A program made the translations under genes and the position numbers. The notes beneath the pieces were generated by a model. The model was not told where the DNA came from. It worked only from the letters and a program-made list of their open reading frames with translations, and searched no databases. A DNA stretch of 64,000 nucleotides. Origin: Hippasteria phrygiana (Eukaryota > Echinodermata > Asteroidea > Valvatida > Goniasteridae). Shown piece by piece: positions 43,615 to 55,379 of this stretch. Numbering within the stretch: position 1 is the first letter of the stretch; each line of letters opens with the position of its first letter. Location of the stretch: NCBI GenBank assembly GCA_037893225.1, contig JAZGUH010000763.1, forward strand, positions 172,961 to 236,960. The letters run 5' to 3'.

Positions 43615-43790
43615 TGTAGCGCCGGTGCCGGTCGGTCGGCGGAGGGCGCTAGCACGGCACTACGGCGGAGCCGTTGCGGTGGAGCCCCAGCTGACCGGCC
43701 TGTAGAGGGCACCAGCACAGCACCACAGCGGAGCTGTTGCAGCGGAGCCCCTGCTGGCCGACCGAGGAGACCCGTTGCCGGGCGGCGCCC
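43615..43790 (+). repeat. LTR fragment related to the Gypsy element at 50708
   Basis: Begins with the LTR start TGTAGCGCCGGTGCCGG and follows the reverse complement of the LTR at 50708-51054 to gggcggcgc, then diverges. It has one copy of the ctgtggtgctgtgctg block that is duplicated in the 347-bp LTRs, so it represents an older or different LTR variant. Confidence 0.75.
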
Positions 43791-44060
43791 GCACACTCAC
43801 ATGTAGTGAGGAAATTTACTAAATCATCACTCCGAAACAAAATATGCTAAAAAAAACTGAAATCTCTCGACAGACCTGATGAATTTCTCATGTTATTATA
43901 AAAAAAAAATGGATCCAAGCAGATGAATAGTTTTTAGTTACGACTTAAAATCTGACATGTTCTCCCGTCGCTGTGTGGACAAAATCTTCGCTCAAATTTC
44001 ACTTTGAAAATGGGTATCGTTTGAGATCCGTCTTGGTAAGTAGTAAATAAATATATAGGC

Positions 44061-44093
<33 letters not shown>

Positions 44094-45479
44094 GTAAATA
44101 ACCAAATTCGGATGATATTGGTTATGAAGTGGCTTCAGGAAATATACTTTTGTTAGGCAGCTTTTTGGCCGATAATCTGATCGCGTGCATGGTTCAGACG
44201 GGTGTTGTGTAACTTGCTACACGCAGGTACTGCTGGGCGCGCTTGGGTACCAGACTAATATCCATATTTTCACACAAATTGGAACCTGCTTTACCTTTTA
44301 TATACGCAATATTGCCGCATACATCATAATAATAAATTCATAATTGCCTTTCACGGCTGATCGTCATGGCTTAAAAATGTCTTGAATTATTTACAGTTCA
44401 CAAAAGTTGAGGGTTTACCTCTGAAAATGGCAACGTAGAATCATCTGCTAATTGCTATGAATCTAATTTTATTAGAATTGCACTCATACATTTTCATGCG
44501 CTCTTGGTGGGCATAACATGACGCGTAAGGAGGATATTCATAATAAAGCAACGTTTCAATCAATACAAAAATTATGGCCCAAAATTTAGAGTAGATTTAA
44601 ATCTACATGGTAATGTTTTGTTTATTGAAAAATGGATCTTCTAAAGGATTGGGCCGTTTTTTAATACAGATGACGTTTGTTCTCGAAATGGGGTTTACGC
44701 CCGCAGCGGAAGCTATGTGCATTTTTTTTTTTATAAATATATATCTATATTTATTTTTAAATAATTTCAAAGCATTGACCAAACAATTACTGATAGGTTT
44801 TACGTAGGTGTTGAAAATAGGTTTTGAAAAAACGCACTTTCCCTGAATGAGTGTCTCCTACACAGTATCTCCGGTGAAACTGAAGTTATTTCGAAATGGT
44901 AATAATTGACTATGCAAAACCTAATGAATTATGCAACTTTTGTATGTAAATCTCAAACAGTTATTTTCAGAGACTGCCTACAATGTCATCTGCCGATTCT
45001 ACGATGCCAGTGGGTCAATGTGTCAAAGAAAGATAATCAGATCCCTCAAAAGCTGATTTGTTGCGCCCTTTAGGGTTAATTATGTAAATTGACATTGAAA
45101 TTAATTATGTACATCTGAAATTATAGATATTATTGGAAGAATGCATACACAACATGCCTACCAAATATAGATGAAAGCAAATAAACCATTATGGAGACAG
45201 GGAGAAAATATCTTGTGATTATGTGATTTTCTTGGGGCCGTGGCCACTATAAAGAAATACATAAAATAGCATTTGACCTCTAAGTAAAAGAAAGAAAATG
45301 AAGCAAGTTGTCTGTCATTAGATTTGATGTATCTCGAGAACCCCTTTGGCTATTTTCAATATTTTTACAGATTCTAAATGCTGGAGCCTTGCCCTTTCAA
45401 AGTAGCTATAATTTACAGCCCAAGACCATGAGCAAAAAAGAAATGCGGAAAAATGCCTACTGAAAATGTGCCTTGGTGG
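43791..45479. other. AT-rich sequence, no gene recognised
   Basis: Contains a (ta)n tract near 44062-44082 and otherwise no recognised feature. Confidence 0.4.
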
Positions 45480-48400
45480 AGGAAGGGCCTCCAAATTTGA
45501 ACACTCTTTTGTAAATATTGTGTGATAATTTAAGACAAAGTAAAGCCCTCTGAAAATAAAACAATTGTATCTATACCATGGTAGAGGATGGGCCTCTCAA
45601 TTCGAACACACCATTCTGAGTATGATATCTTGAGACAAAGAAAAGCCCTCTCAAAATGACATTTTTATGTAACTCGCTGGAGGGCGGTAAAGTCAAACAC
45701 CTCCATATTCCAACACACCATTCTGAGTGTGATATTAGAGACAGATAAAAACCCTCTGAAAATGATATTTTTATGTACCTTGCTGGAGGATGGTAAAAGT
45801 CAAACGCCTCTATATTCCAACACACCTTTCTGAGTGTGATATTTGAGGCAGAGGAAAACCCGCTGTAAGTGACATTTGTATGTACCTTGCTGGAGGACTG
45901 TGCAGTCAAACACCTTTATATTCCAACACACCATTCTGAGTGTAATATTAGAGGCAGAGAAAATCCCTCTGAAAATGACATTTTTATGCACCTCGCTGGA
46001 GGATGGTACAATCAAATGCCTCTATATTCCAACACCCATTCTGAGCTTGATATTAGAAGCAGAGAAAAACCCTCTGAAAATGACATTTTATGCACCTCGC
46101 TGGAGGATGGTACAGTCAAATGCCTCTAAATTCCAACACCCCGTTCTGAGTGTGATATTAGAAGCAGACAAAAACACTCTGAAAATGGCATTTTATGTAC
46201 CTTGCTGGAGGACTGTAAAGTCAAACGCCTCCATATTCAAACACAACATTCTGAGTGTGATATTTGGGACAGAGAAAAACCCTCTGAAAATCATACTTTA
46301 CTGTACCTTGATTGGGTACAATCTTGCGATGTTGATTCTTTGAGACAAAAAGCAAAAGGATGGTAAAGGAAAGAATTGGCCTCTATGAATAAAACATTGT
46401 TGTACCATGGTGGAGGACAGGCCTCGTGAGTTGAGCATACCATTATGAGTGTGGTACTTTTAGACAGAGAAGAAGTTGCCATCTGTAAATGAAACATTTG
46501 TGTAACATGGTGGAGGACAGGCCTCGTCATTTTAACATACAAAGAAATAGCCTCTGTAAATGAAATATATGTGTACCATGGTGGAGTACAGGCCTTGTGA
46601 GTTGAACATACAGACAAAAAAGAAATGGCCTCTGTAAATGAAATATTTGTGTACCATGGTGGAGTACAGGCCTTGTGAGTTGAACATAGAGACAAAGAAG
46701 AAATTGCCTCTGTAAATGAAATATATGTGTACCATGGTGGAGTACAGTCCTTGTGGGTTAAACATACAGACAAAGAAGAAATGGCCTCTGTAAATGAAAT
46801 ATATGTGTACCATGGTGGAGTACAGGCCTTGTGAGTTGAACAACAGACAGAGAAGAAATGGCCTCTGTAAATGAAATATATGTGTACCATGGTGGAGTAC
46901 AGGCCTTGTGAGTTAAACATACAGAGAAGAAATGACCTCTGTAAATGAAATATATGTGTACCATGGTGGAGTACAGGCCTTGTGAGTTGAACATAGACAG
47001 AGGAGAAATTGCCTCTGTAAATAAAATATATGTGTACCATGGTGAAGTACAGGCCTTGTGAGTTGAACATACTTTACTGTACCTTGATTGGGTACCATCT
47101 TGCGATGTTGATTCTTTGAGACAAAAAGCAAAAGGATGGTAAGGGAAGAATTGGCCTCTATGAATAAAACATTGTTGTACCATGGTGGAGGACAGGCCTC
47201 GTGAGTTGAGCATACCATTATGAGTGTGGTACTTTTAGACAGAGAAGAAGTTGCCATCTGTAAATGAAACATTTGTGTAACATGGTGGAGGACAGGCCTC
47301 GTCATTTTAACATACAAAGAAATAGCCTCTGTAAATGAAATATATGTGTACCATGGTGGAGGACAGGCCTTGTGAGTTGAACATACAGACGGAGGAGAAA
47401 TTGCCTCTGTAAATGAAATATATGTGTACCATGGTGGATGACAGGCCTTGTGAGTTGAACATACACAGAAGAAATGGCCTCTGTAAATGGAATATATGTG
47501 TACCATGGTGGAGTACAGGCCTTTTGAGTTGAACATACAGACAAAAAAGAAATGGCCTCTGTAAATGAAATATTTGTGTACCATGGTGGAGTACAGGCCT
47601 TGTGAGTTGAACATAGAGACAAAGAAGAAATTGCCTCTGTAAATGAAATATATGTGTACCATGGTGGAGTACAGTCCTTGTGGGTTAAACATACAGACAA
47701 AGAAGAAATGACCTCTGTAAATGAAATATATGTGTACCATGGTGGAGTACAGGCCTTGTGAGTTGAACAACAGACAGAGAAGAAATGGCCTCTGTAAATA
47801 AAATATATGTGTACCATGGTGAAGTACAGGCCTTGTGAGTTGAACATACAGACAGAGGAGAAATTGCCTCTGTAAATGAATTATATGTGTACCATGGTGG
47901 AGTACAGGCCTTGTGAGTTGAATATACAGACAGAGGAAAAATTGCCTCTGTAAATGAAATATATGTGTACCATGGTGAAGTACAGGCCTTGTGAGTTGCA
48001 TATACAGACAGAGGAGAAATGGCCTCTGTAAATGAAATATATGTGTACCATGGTGGAGTACAGACCTTGTGAGTTGAACATACAGACAGAGAAGAAATTG
48101 TCTCTGTAAATAAAAAAGAACAAATTGTGTACCAGTGGAGGACAGGCCTTGTGAGTTGAACATGCCATTATGAGTGTGCCACTTTTAGACAGAGAAGAAA
48201 TTGTCTCTGTAAATAGAACATTTGTGTACCATAGTGGAGGACAGGCCTCGTTAGTTTAACATGCGATTATGAGGTGTGGCACTCTTAGACAGAGAAGAAA
48301 TGGCATCTGTAAATATTGTAAAAAGAACGTTGTGTACCATGTGCAGGACGAGCTTCCCGAATCGAGCATACTATTGTGGGGGTGATACTTTTGGACAGAA

Positions 48401-48905
48401 AGACCTCTGAAAATGAATCATTGATTTACCATGGTGGAGGAACTTGCCTCTTAATTTGCACACACCATTGTGATTTCGATACTTTCAGACAGAGAAAAGC
48501 CTTCTGAAAATGACATTTTTATGTACCTTGGTGGAGGGCGGGCCCTCCAATTTGGACACGCTATCGTGATTTTGATATTTTCAGACAACGAAAAACCCTC
48601 TGAAATTACATTTTTATGCGCCATGGTGGAGGGCGGGCCCTCCAATTTGGACACGCTATCGTGATTTTGATATTTTCAGACAACGAAAAACCCTCTGAAA
48701 TTACATTTTTATGTATTTTTCTGTACGACCGGCCTCCAAATTTGAACGCACCATTCTGATTGTGATATTTGGAGGCAGAGTAAAGCCTTCTGAAAATAGA
48801 ATTGTTCGTGTACCATAGATAGTGGAGAACGGGCCTCCAGTTTAAACACGCCATTGTGATTTTGAGACTTTGAGACAGAGAAAAGCCCTATGAAAATGGT
48901 ATTTT
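45480..48905. repeat. Satellite array with 105-bp and 78-bp units
   Basis: The edges (45480-46290 and 48160-48905) consist of diverged units of about 103-108 bp with the pattern cctctgaaaatgacat, then accttgctggaggatgg, then accattctgagtgtgatat. The centre consists mainly of 78-bp units (accatggtggagtacaggcc, gttgaacatacagac) that lack about 27 bp around the gagtgtggtacttttagac word. A block of about 776 bp is tandemly duplicated (46292-47067 and 47068-47848). The long minus-strand frames here are repeat artefacts, because 78 is a multiple of three. Confidence 0.9.
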
Positions 48906-49422
48906 ATGATGGATGGCGGGCCACCCAATGGTTCGCCTGTTTTACAGTGTGGAACCTGCGTGCTGTCTCAAGCAGCCTGCCTAAATTCCATGGACATTTG
49001 GGTCACAGTCTTCGAGGAGACTACACCTTTATATACTGTGAATTTACTCGTTAAATAAAGGGGTAAAATCGGTCGATGTTACAGGATTTGGTCAGATCAT
49101 CCCCAATATTTTGTATCATTCGCTTGGCGAACCGTATGGTTGTATATTCTTTGTTCTTAGCTAAATCGCGAGTTCCTTTCCTCTCGCCGTCCGTATTGCG
49201 CTTATAGAAATGTGTACGTGCCATCGTGTGTACTAATGATGATTTTTTTCTCGTGATGCCGCAGGAGTTTCCAGACGCCTTGTGTTTTCCCTTTAACTTG
49301 TTTGCAAAACATCCTCTCAATCAAACTGAAATTCCGATTAAGACAGCGCTCCGCACCAGTTGGAACCGACCGGCCGGGAAACGTCCATTGTTAGCATTCG
49401 TCGGTTTTATCGCCGCGTTTTG
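48906..49422. other. No gene recognised; one possible short coding remnant
   Basis: On the minus strand 49051-49215 reads MARTHFYKRNTDGERKGT followed by AKRMIQNIGDDLTK, a basic stretch of protein-like composition without a recognised family. It ends just before element X4. Confidence 0.3.
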
Positions 49423-50043
49423 TAGTCTTGGTTCCGAGACATTTTTGTTCCCATTTTTGTTTCCTTCCGCTAAAACGAGGGCGCTGTTTCTCAGTAAATC
49501 GACTCGGCAATGTATTCGATTCTAAAATATTTTGTATTACGCGCTCTGTCTGATAAGAATCGATTCTACCATTCTTTACTTCTTTACTTCCACGAAGGTC
49601 TGGGATATTCCTCCAAGCGGGTCTTAACTTTTTCTTTACTTTTTCGATAATTTTCCCCCGACTTTCCGGGGGAGCCCATCAGTGATTGACCTTGATAATG
49701 AATTATTCATAATTTGGCTAGCCTACGGTCACCCTGGGTGCGGTTTTTAAGTGCCTGTGTTGTGTTTCCACAAATTCCACAAGTTCATCGCGCCGCTTCG
49801 CCCGTTAAATGATTGCGCGTTCCGCGTGACCCAGTCTGTCATGCCTGGGGGAAATATTTTTCGAGTTTCCGTGCAGGCAGACGTGTCGTTAAAATCCGCG
49901 GAGAGACTCCTGTAGTGCAGCTGGTTTCTGTTTCGCAGCTGAAGCTTATTTAGACATCAAATAAATGTATACGAAATATTTGTGCGACACTTTCCAGAGA
50001 CAAGTATTTTAAAACTCCTTCAACAGAAGGAAAAAAAATAGAA

Positions 50044-50044
50044 T

Positions 50045-50080
<36 letters not shown>

Positions 50081-50093
50081 TATAATTATAATA
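50044..50093. repeat. (AAT)n microsatellite
   Basis: About 12 perfect aat copies followed by imperfect aatt units, within X4. Confidence 0.95.
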
Positions 50094-50707
50094 ACTCTAG
50101 ATGGGACAGTTGGGAGACATTCCCATAGACTTGTGCACAACTTTTTTCCGACTTTGATGTAACCTAACCCAAATATCCCCTGTCCTACCCCCACAAATTT
50201 TGGTATACTAATGTTTTGGACCATTCTCTATCGATATAACTCGGTTCCGACAGTAAAATTCTCACTCCTTAATTAAGGGGGCTAGATAAATAGGGAGACA
50301 CCAAAAAGTCTCCCTAAAAGCAAATGTCTCCCTAAGTGATGATTATGAACCCTAAAGTGTCTCCCTATTGCCCTATTTAGTAAAATAATAATAATGAGAA
50401 GGATGATGAGTGAACATGTGAGGCATTTTCATTCTTCCGAATGTAAATTGAAAAGTATAACCTTGGTTGACAGCTAGTGTCTTTACGTACTCACTATTCC
50501 GCATTTCCAAATTTCCGCATCATAATTGATTTTATAAAAATGTATTAGTCATAATTCATCTATTTCAATTTATTTTTTCAAAGCAACAATTTTCATGCAC
50601 AGGAAGACATCAGAAAAGGTTAACAAACGGTGGTACACGTATTCATAACACCCCAACATTTATGGTTCAATATAATCCAATGAAACATTGTCGACATAAA
50701 GAAGTAT

Positions 50708-51054
50708 TGCAGCGTTGACCGTGCGCGGGACTATTTCACACCTGAAGAACCAACTCTGGCACACTTTCTCTTCGTTTGAGAGGCTCTAGGCCGTTTATTC
50801 AAGCACAAAATCACACAAAAGACTGTCCAGATATTCCGGGGAAAAGCACCTGCTTGTTGCTCATGGCAACCGGCCACTGCGCGTGCGCCGCCCGGCAACG
50901 GGTCTCCTCGGTCGGCCAGCAGGGGCTCTGCTGCAACAGCTCCGCTGTGGTGCTGTGCTGCAACAGCTCCGCTGTGGTGCTGTGCTGGGGCTCCACCGCA
51001 ACGGCTCCGCCCTGTGCTAGGCCCCTCTGTCGACCGACCAGCACCGGCGCTACA
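50708..51054 (-). repeat. 3' LTR (347 bp)
   Basis: Nearly identical to 54345-54691. Contains a 27-bp tandem duplication (ctgcaacagctccgctgtgg region). The first base block reads TGCAGCG, a one-base change from the TGTAGCG of the other LTR. Confidence 0.85.
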
Positions 51055-51065
51055 TCACCCCATCC
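51055..51065 (-). other. Polypurine tract
   Basis: ggatggggtga lies directly before the 3' LTR on the minus strand, the usual place for plus-strand priming. It is short and overlaps the last codons of the zinc-finger ORF. Confidence 0.55.
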
Positions 51066-51757
51066 GAGGACCTTTGTTCATCCCCGAACAAGGCAACGAG
51101 CACCGATGACTGGACGCCCACAAAGACCCGATCCGGACGGCGCCCGCAGCAGCAAAAACACAAAAGGGGCAATCACAAACAGTTCTGGGGAAAAGAAACA
51201 GCAACGGGGCGACTGGAAGGGAGGTCATCCGGTCCTCAGTTGGTAGGCTGCCGCTGGAGTCGTCTTCCGTCCGGGAAAAGCACCCTCGCCCCGGCCGGAA
51301 GCTGGAAGAGTCGCCCATCCCACGTGGGCTAGGGGGCGTCAGGGGCTGTAGGAGCATTCGTCGAAGCGTCTTCCTCCGTCCGGGTCGGCCGGCCTCTTCA
51401 GCTCTGGCACTGGCTCCAGCCGTGACACAAGGAGGTCCCTGGAGGGCGCTCCGGGTGTTCACGACTCTCCGAGGGACGTCCCGGGTGGAACGGTCTGGGG
51501 TGGCGTCCATCTCTTCCTTGCTGGCATGGACGTCCAGCTCGTCGGCCTCTGCACTCACCGACCCCACGAAGACTCCGGTGCAGTAACGGTGGTGCAGTTC
51601 CCGGATGTCCCTCCTATAGAACGCCTTCCCGCACACCCGGTGGCAGGTGTAGGGGCACTCCAGGTGAAGCACTGGGCACGCCGTTCGGAGGTGCCTCTGG
51701 AGGTTACGGCCCCGGTTGAAGGTCTTATGGCAATGGGGGCACTCCGCCGGATCCATC
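51055..51757 (-). CDS. C2HC zinc-finger protein in the env position of the LTR element
   Basis: ATG at 51756-51754 starts MDPAECPHCHKTF. Two finger-like units follow: C-x2-C-x12-H-x4-C (CPHCHKTF...RHLRTAC) and C-x3-C-x12-H-x3-C (CHRVCGKAF...HHRYC). The rest is basic and Ser/Pro-rich, about 233 residues, function unknown. A canonical 3' splice site lies one base before the ATG: branch-like ctaactaat, tract ttcctctttctttcccctg, then cag at 51760-51758. That suggests expression from a spliced RNA. The stop TGA (51057-51055) touches the LTR and overlaps the polypurine tract. The frame is open further upstream but the splice site argues for this start. Confidence 0.55.
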
Positions 51758-51942
51758 CTGCAGGGGAAAGAAAGAGGAACATTAGTTAGCTGGAGGCAGT
51801 AACGACTGGGTCGGTTAACTTTCCGCCCAGTCCTGGTACGTGACTCTGCCGGGAGCCGGCTCCGAGGGTGGAGGGACGGCCTGTCCATCGTCTCCCGCCG
51901 TCTCCCTTGGCTCGTCCTGCACACCGGGAGTCGTCGCCGTCT

Positions 51943-52332
51943 TTACCGTGGGTGGTGTTGTTCCCCCTCCTCGCGGACTCGGGGCACTCTGATGTTGTGG
52001 CCTTCCCCGTCATCCAGTTGGTCGTCCGGGGAAGCCGTGGTCGCCGGTTCCGTCCCCGGTCCCTCCGATCGGTCCGGAGTTGCCGGGGGCCCCTCCGCGG
52101 GGGCGCTGTCCTTCTCCGCTGGGGGTCCACGAGCAGCACGCTTCCACCAGTCCACATCGGCGTCGCCCCGGTATGGCTTCAGCCGGTTGTAGCGGACCAC
52201 CTTGGCTTTGGCCCTAGGGGACTTCTGGACCCGGTACGTGACGTCGCCCATCCTCTTCATCACCTGCACCCTTGCGACCATCGGTCTGGCCTGAGCAGCC
52301 GGCACTCCACTTGGGTCCTGACGTCTTGGCAT
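51943..52332 (-). pseudogene. Integrase C-terminal tail of the Gypsy element
   Basis: The peptide RMGDVTYRVQKSPRAKAKVV followed by RYNRLKPYRG matches the end of Gypsy integrases, where a YRVQ strand is followed by a conserved LKPY. A Pro/Glu-rich tail follows. The integrase zinc-binding and catalytic domains are missing. The frame starts right after the truncated gag knuckle. Confidence 0.7.
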
Positions 52333-52357
52333 TGCTCCTGTCAGTCCCTGTTGCCGG

Positions 52358-54291
52358 TCAGAATTCGTGACACCGGTAGCACTCCACTGGGGGGCGGGCG
52401 GTCTGCACGTACCCGATCCCGGCAGCCGGTTTGTGTTCCTCGGCTGGAGGTTGGGCTACCAGCCGAACGTCCTTGGTCCCTGGCCTCCCTTTCCTGTACG
52501 CCTGTGACTCGAGAAAGGCCTCCATCGCGGCCACAAGGGTGACTGCCTCGGTCAATGTTGTCGCTTTCCTGGAGAACATGTGGAGTTGCAACTGCTCATT
52601 CCCCAGTGCGTTGCGAAAGGCCTCCACCGCCAGATCTTCGTGGGCCTGCGTGGGTAGCTTCGGGTAGCTCTTGTAGACTAACCGCCGAATCGACTGTCCC
52701 AAGCTACCAAGTGACTCACGGCGGTCTCTCACGCGCATAGACAATTGCGCCCGGTGTAATGGGATCTGGGCGGCCTCCCCAAACCGTTGTTCGAAATTCT
52801 CGAGGATGGAGGCGTATTCCATTCGCGCCTCCCGCGCCATATCTGCCAATGCCTCCAGAGCCGTGCCCCTCAAATGAGAAGCCAGGAACATCGCCTTCTC
52901 GGCCTCGCTCCAATGGTTGACCGCCGCAACGCTCTCGAAATGGATCAGGTAGCCCCCATCGAACCTGTCGGGAAGCATCACTGGCCTCCGACCCCCCGGG
53001 TCGGGATGCCTAGGTCCCGCTGTCTCCTTCCTCATCCCGGGCAGCGATGTGGCTTCCCACGCCGGTCCGACGGCCCCGCAAGCACCCGGGCTAACTTGCC
53101 GGCCCACGGCGGTGGAGGGTGCATCGGTCCCGCACGGTGGCTCCGGGTGGTGCCGCCCTGCGACACCGAGTCCCTCCATCCGGCTGGCCGGCCCCGCTCC
53201 GCAGGCTCCCATGTGAATTAAGCGGCTCTCCTCCAGCGGCTCTCCTCGGCTCTCCCGTGCGGAGCAGCTCAGTTCCGTAGACTCCCACGCGGAGCGGCTC
53301 TGTCCCATTGACTCCCACGCGGAGCGCCTCTGTCCCATAGACTCCCATGCGGAGCGGCTCTGTCCCATTGACTCCCATGCGGAGCGGCTCTGTCCCATTG
53401 ACTCCCATGCGGAGCGGCTCTGCTCCAACGAACGCGGCTCGGCGGCATTCCGAGTGGAACGCAGCGTTTGCCCCATCGCCGTGCACAGCGCAGGGGGGCC
53501 CCCCACCGGATTCACAGGCGTGAAACTTATAGGCCGTTTCCACACGAGGCCCCGCCCCGCTGCCCCGGCGAACGCGGCTAGGCAGCATTCCGAGTGGGAT
53601 GCAGCGTCTTCCCCGTCGCCGTGTACAGCGCAGGGTGGTTCCATGTGGGGCCCCCACCGGATGCACCGGCGTGAAACTCATAGGCCGTTGCCTCATGAGG
53701 CTCCGCCCCCGCTGCCCCGGCAAACGCAGCTCGGCGGCGCTTTGAGTGGAACGCAGCATTTGCCCCGTCGCCGTACACAGCACAGGGCGGCCCCCCGTGA
53801 GGCACGGTGTCCGGCAGGCCGGGACAGGGGTCGTGGGGTGTACCACAGTGAAGTCCCGTCCCCGCCACACCGGCCGGTGCGACTCGGCAACGTTCCGGGT
53901 GGAACGGAGCGTCTGTCACCCCGACGTCGGTGGCGTGGGACGGTTCACCGAGGGACCCATAGCTAGTCTGGGGGGAATTGGTACAGTTGGAACATGGAAT
54001 GCAACAAAATCGCCCTCCCTGGTCTACAATCTCTGCCTTCCCATTCCCCCCGTCCTCCCACATGAGAGATTCCGAACCCGGTGACCCCTCAGTCTCCCTC
54101 TTATCCCGAGGAAGACTCCCTTGATTATCCCTCAAGAAGGATTCCAACTCACTCATCAGGGTGACGAACGGTCCGCCATTCTTATCTCCCTGTTGGCCTG
54201 CGCTCTGTGGAGCTGTATCCCAGTCTGTGTCCGCGCCGTGTGGCGAGTCGGACACCAGACTATCCCTACTCGATTTATCCATGCTGAGCAA
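52358..54291 (-). pseudogene. Gag of the Gypsy element, with repeat expansion and truncated knuckle
   Basis: The C-terminal half has a Retrotrans_gag-type core (YLIHFESVAAVNHWSEAEKA, then SHLRGTALEALADMAR, then LHRAQLSMRVRDRRESLGSL). It ends CYRCHEF and stop, which is the first half of a CCHC knuckle cut off by the pol deletion. The N-terminal part (from 54291) is in another frame. Between them lie coding minisatellites: a 30-bp unit giving SRSAWESMGQ several times (53265-53425) and units of about 150 bp (53425-53920). The frame change falls in the repeats. Confidence 0.75.
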
Positions 54292-54326
54292 ACTCGGAGT
54301 TTTGCCTGATTTCCTTCCTTCAGGTG

Positions 54327-54344
54327 TGCCACCGCTGCCTCCAA
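54327..54344 (-). other. Primer binding site, possibly tRNA-Thr
   Basis: Directly after the 5' LTR end (minus strand, ...CGCTACA) is tTGGAGGCAGCGGTGGC. TGGAGGCA plus most following bases fits the 3' end of a tRNA-Thr(AGT) as I recall it (13 of 16 bases). Confidence 0.5.
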
Positions 54345-54691
54345 TGTAGCGTTGACCGTGCGCGGGACTATTTCACACCTGAAGAACCAACTCCTGCCCA
54401 CTTTCTCTGGGTTTGAGAGGCTCTAGGCCGTTTATTCAAGCACAAAATCACACAAAAGACTGTCCAGATATTCCGGGGAAAAGCACCTGCTTGTTGCTCA
54501 TGGCAACCGGCCACTGCGCGTGCGCCGCCCGGCAACGGGTCTCCTCGGTCGGCCAGCAGGGGCTCTGCTGCAACAGCTCCGCTGTGGTGCTGTGCTGCAA
54601 CAGCTCCGCTGTGGTGCTGTGCTGGTGCTCCACCGCAACGGCTCCGCCCTGTGCTAGGCCCCTCTGTCGACCGACTAGCACCGGCGCTACA
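54345..54691 (-). repeat. 5' LTR (347 bp)
   Basis: TG...CA ends, the same 27-bp internal duplication and very high identity to the other LTR, indicating a fairly recent insertion. Confidence 0.85.
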
Positions 54692-54999
54692 TCACCCCCT
54701 CCGAAGACCTTTGTTCGTCCCCGAACAAGGCAACGAGCACCGATGACTGGACGCCCACAAAGACTGTCCAGATATTCCGGGGGAAAGCACCTACTTGTTG
54801 CTCATGGCAACCGGCCACTGCGCATGCGCCGCCCGGTAACGGGTCTCCTCGGTTGGCCAGCAGGGGCTCCGCTGCAACAGCTCCGCTGTGGTGCTGTGCT
54901 GGTTCCCTCTATCGGCCGGTCAGCTGGGGCTCCACCGCAACGGCTCCGCCGTGGTGCCGTGCTAGCGCCCTTCGTCGACCGACCGGCACCGGCGCTACA
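54692..54999 (-). repeat. Interior remnant plus partial third LTR
   Basis: 54692-54765 repeats the interior next to the 3' LTR (51055-51128). At cacaaagac the sequence switches to the LTR at the place where the LTR reads cacaaaagac (50813-50822), and continues to the LTR end. This copy has a different block (ttccctctatcggccggt) in the variable zone. Confidence 0.8.
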
Positions 55000-55379
55000 G
55001 TATTGATTAGTGAAGGCAAACACATCATTTCAAGGTTGTGGGGATGCAGAATATATCTCCACTTACACACACTTTCTGACAAGATCACCCACAGATAGAC
55101 AATAACTCCAGATAGAAGAGAAAGTTAAAATAGACCAGGAGGCAATTAATACGCAGTGGAAATTACAAATCCACGCGCTTGAGATTACCCGACGATATGT
55201 ACATGCATGTATTGTACACTGCATGAGTTAGACCACTGGTGTGTAAAGAACTGAGGTGTTTAATTAAAATAAAAAACGTCAGAATGTAAAAATCTGGAGG
55301 TCAGCCAGTTTGTATAAGTAAAGGTATTATACATTATTTTTTTAAATGCCACATGTAATAGTAAGAGTATAATGATTCC

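Larger units (their letters stand above)
50708..54999 (-). mobile_element. Ty3/Gypsy-type LTR retrotransposon lacking pol
   Basis: Two 347-bp LTRs (50708-51054 and 54345-54691) with TG...CA ends and a 7-bp inverted end (TGTAGCG/CGCTACA) enclose a minus-strand interior. X3 shows the empty site, and gtat is duplicated (50704-50707 and 55000-55003). The interior encodes gag, then the tail of integrase, then a C2HC finger protein. Protease, reverse transcriptase, RNase H and the integrase core are absent. A 74-bp interior piece and a partial third LTR follow the right LTR, so the unit is a rearranged three-LTR structure. Copying would need enzymes from another element. Confidence 0.85.

Noticed and set aside
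46291..48168. Minus-strand ORFs of 259, 416 and 181 residues
   Set aside because: They run through the 78-bp satellite. The unit is a multiple of three, so several frames stay open with the same periodic peptide; no start context or domain is present.
50776..51246. ORFs inside the LTRs (also 54413-55006)
   Set aside because: Low-complexity Ala/Arg/Cys-rich frames created by the GC-rich repeated LTR blocks; they are not in a position where this retroelement codes protein.
51786..52542. Arg/Pro-rich plus-strand ORFs opposite the retroelement
   Set aside because: GC-rich shadow frames of the integrase-tail and gag regions on the other strand.
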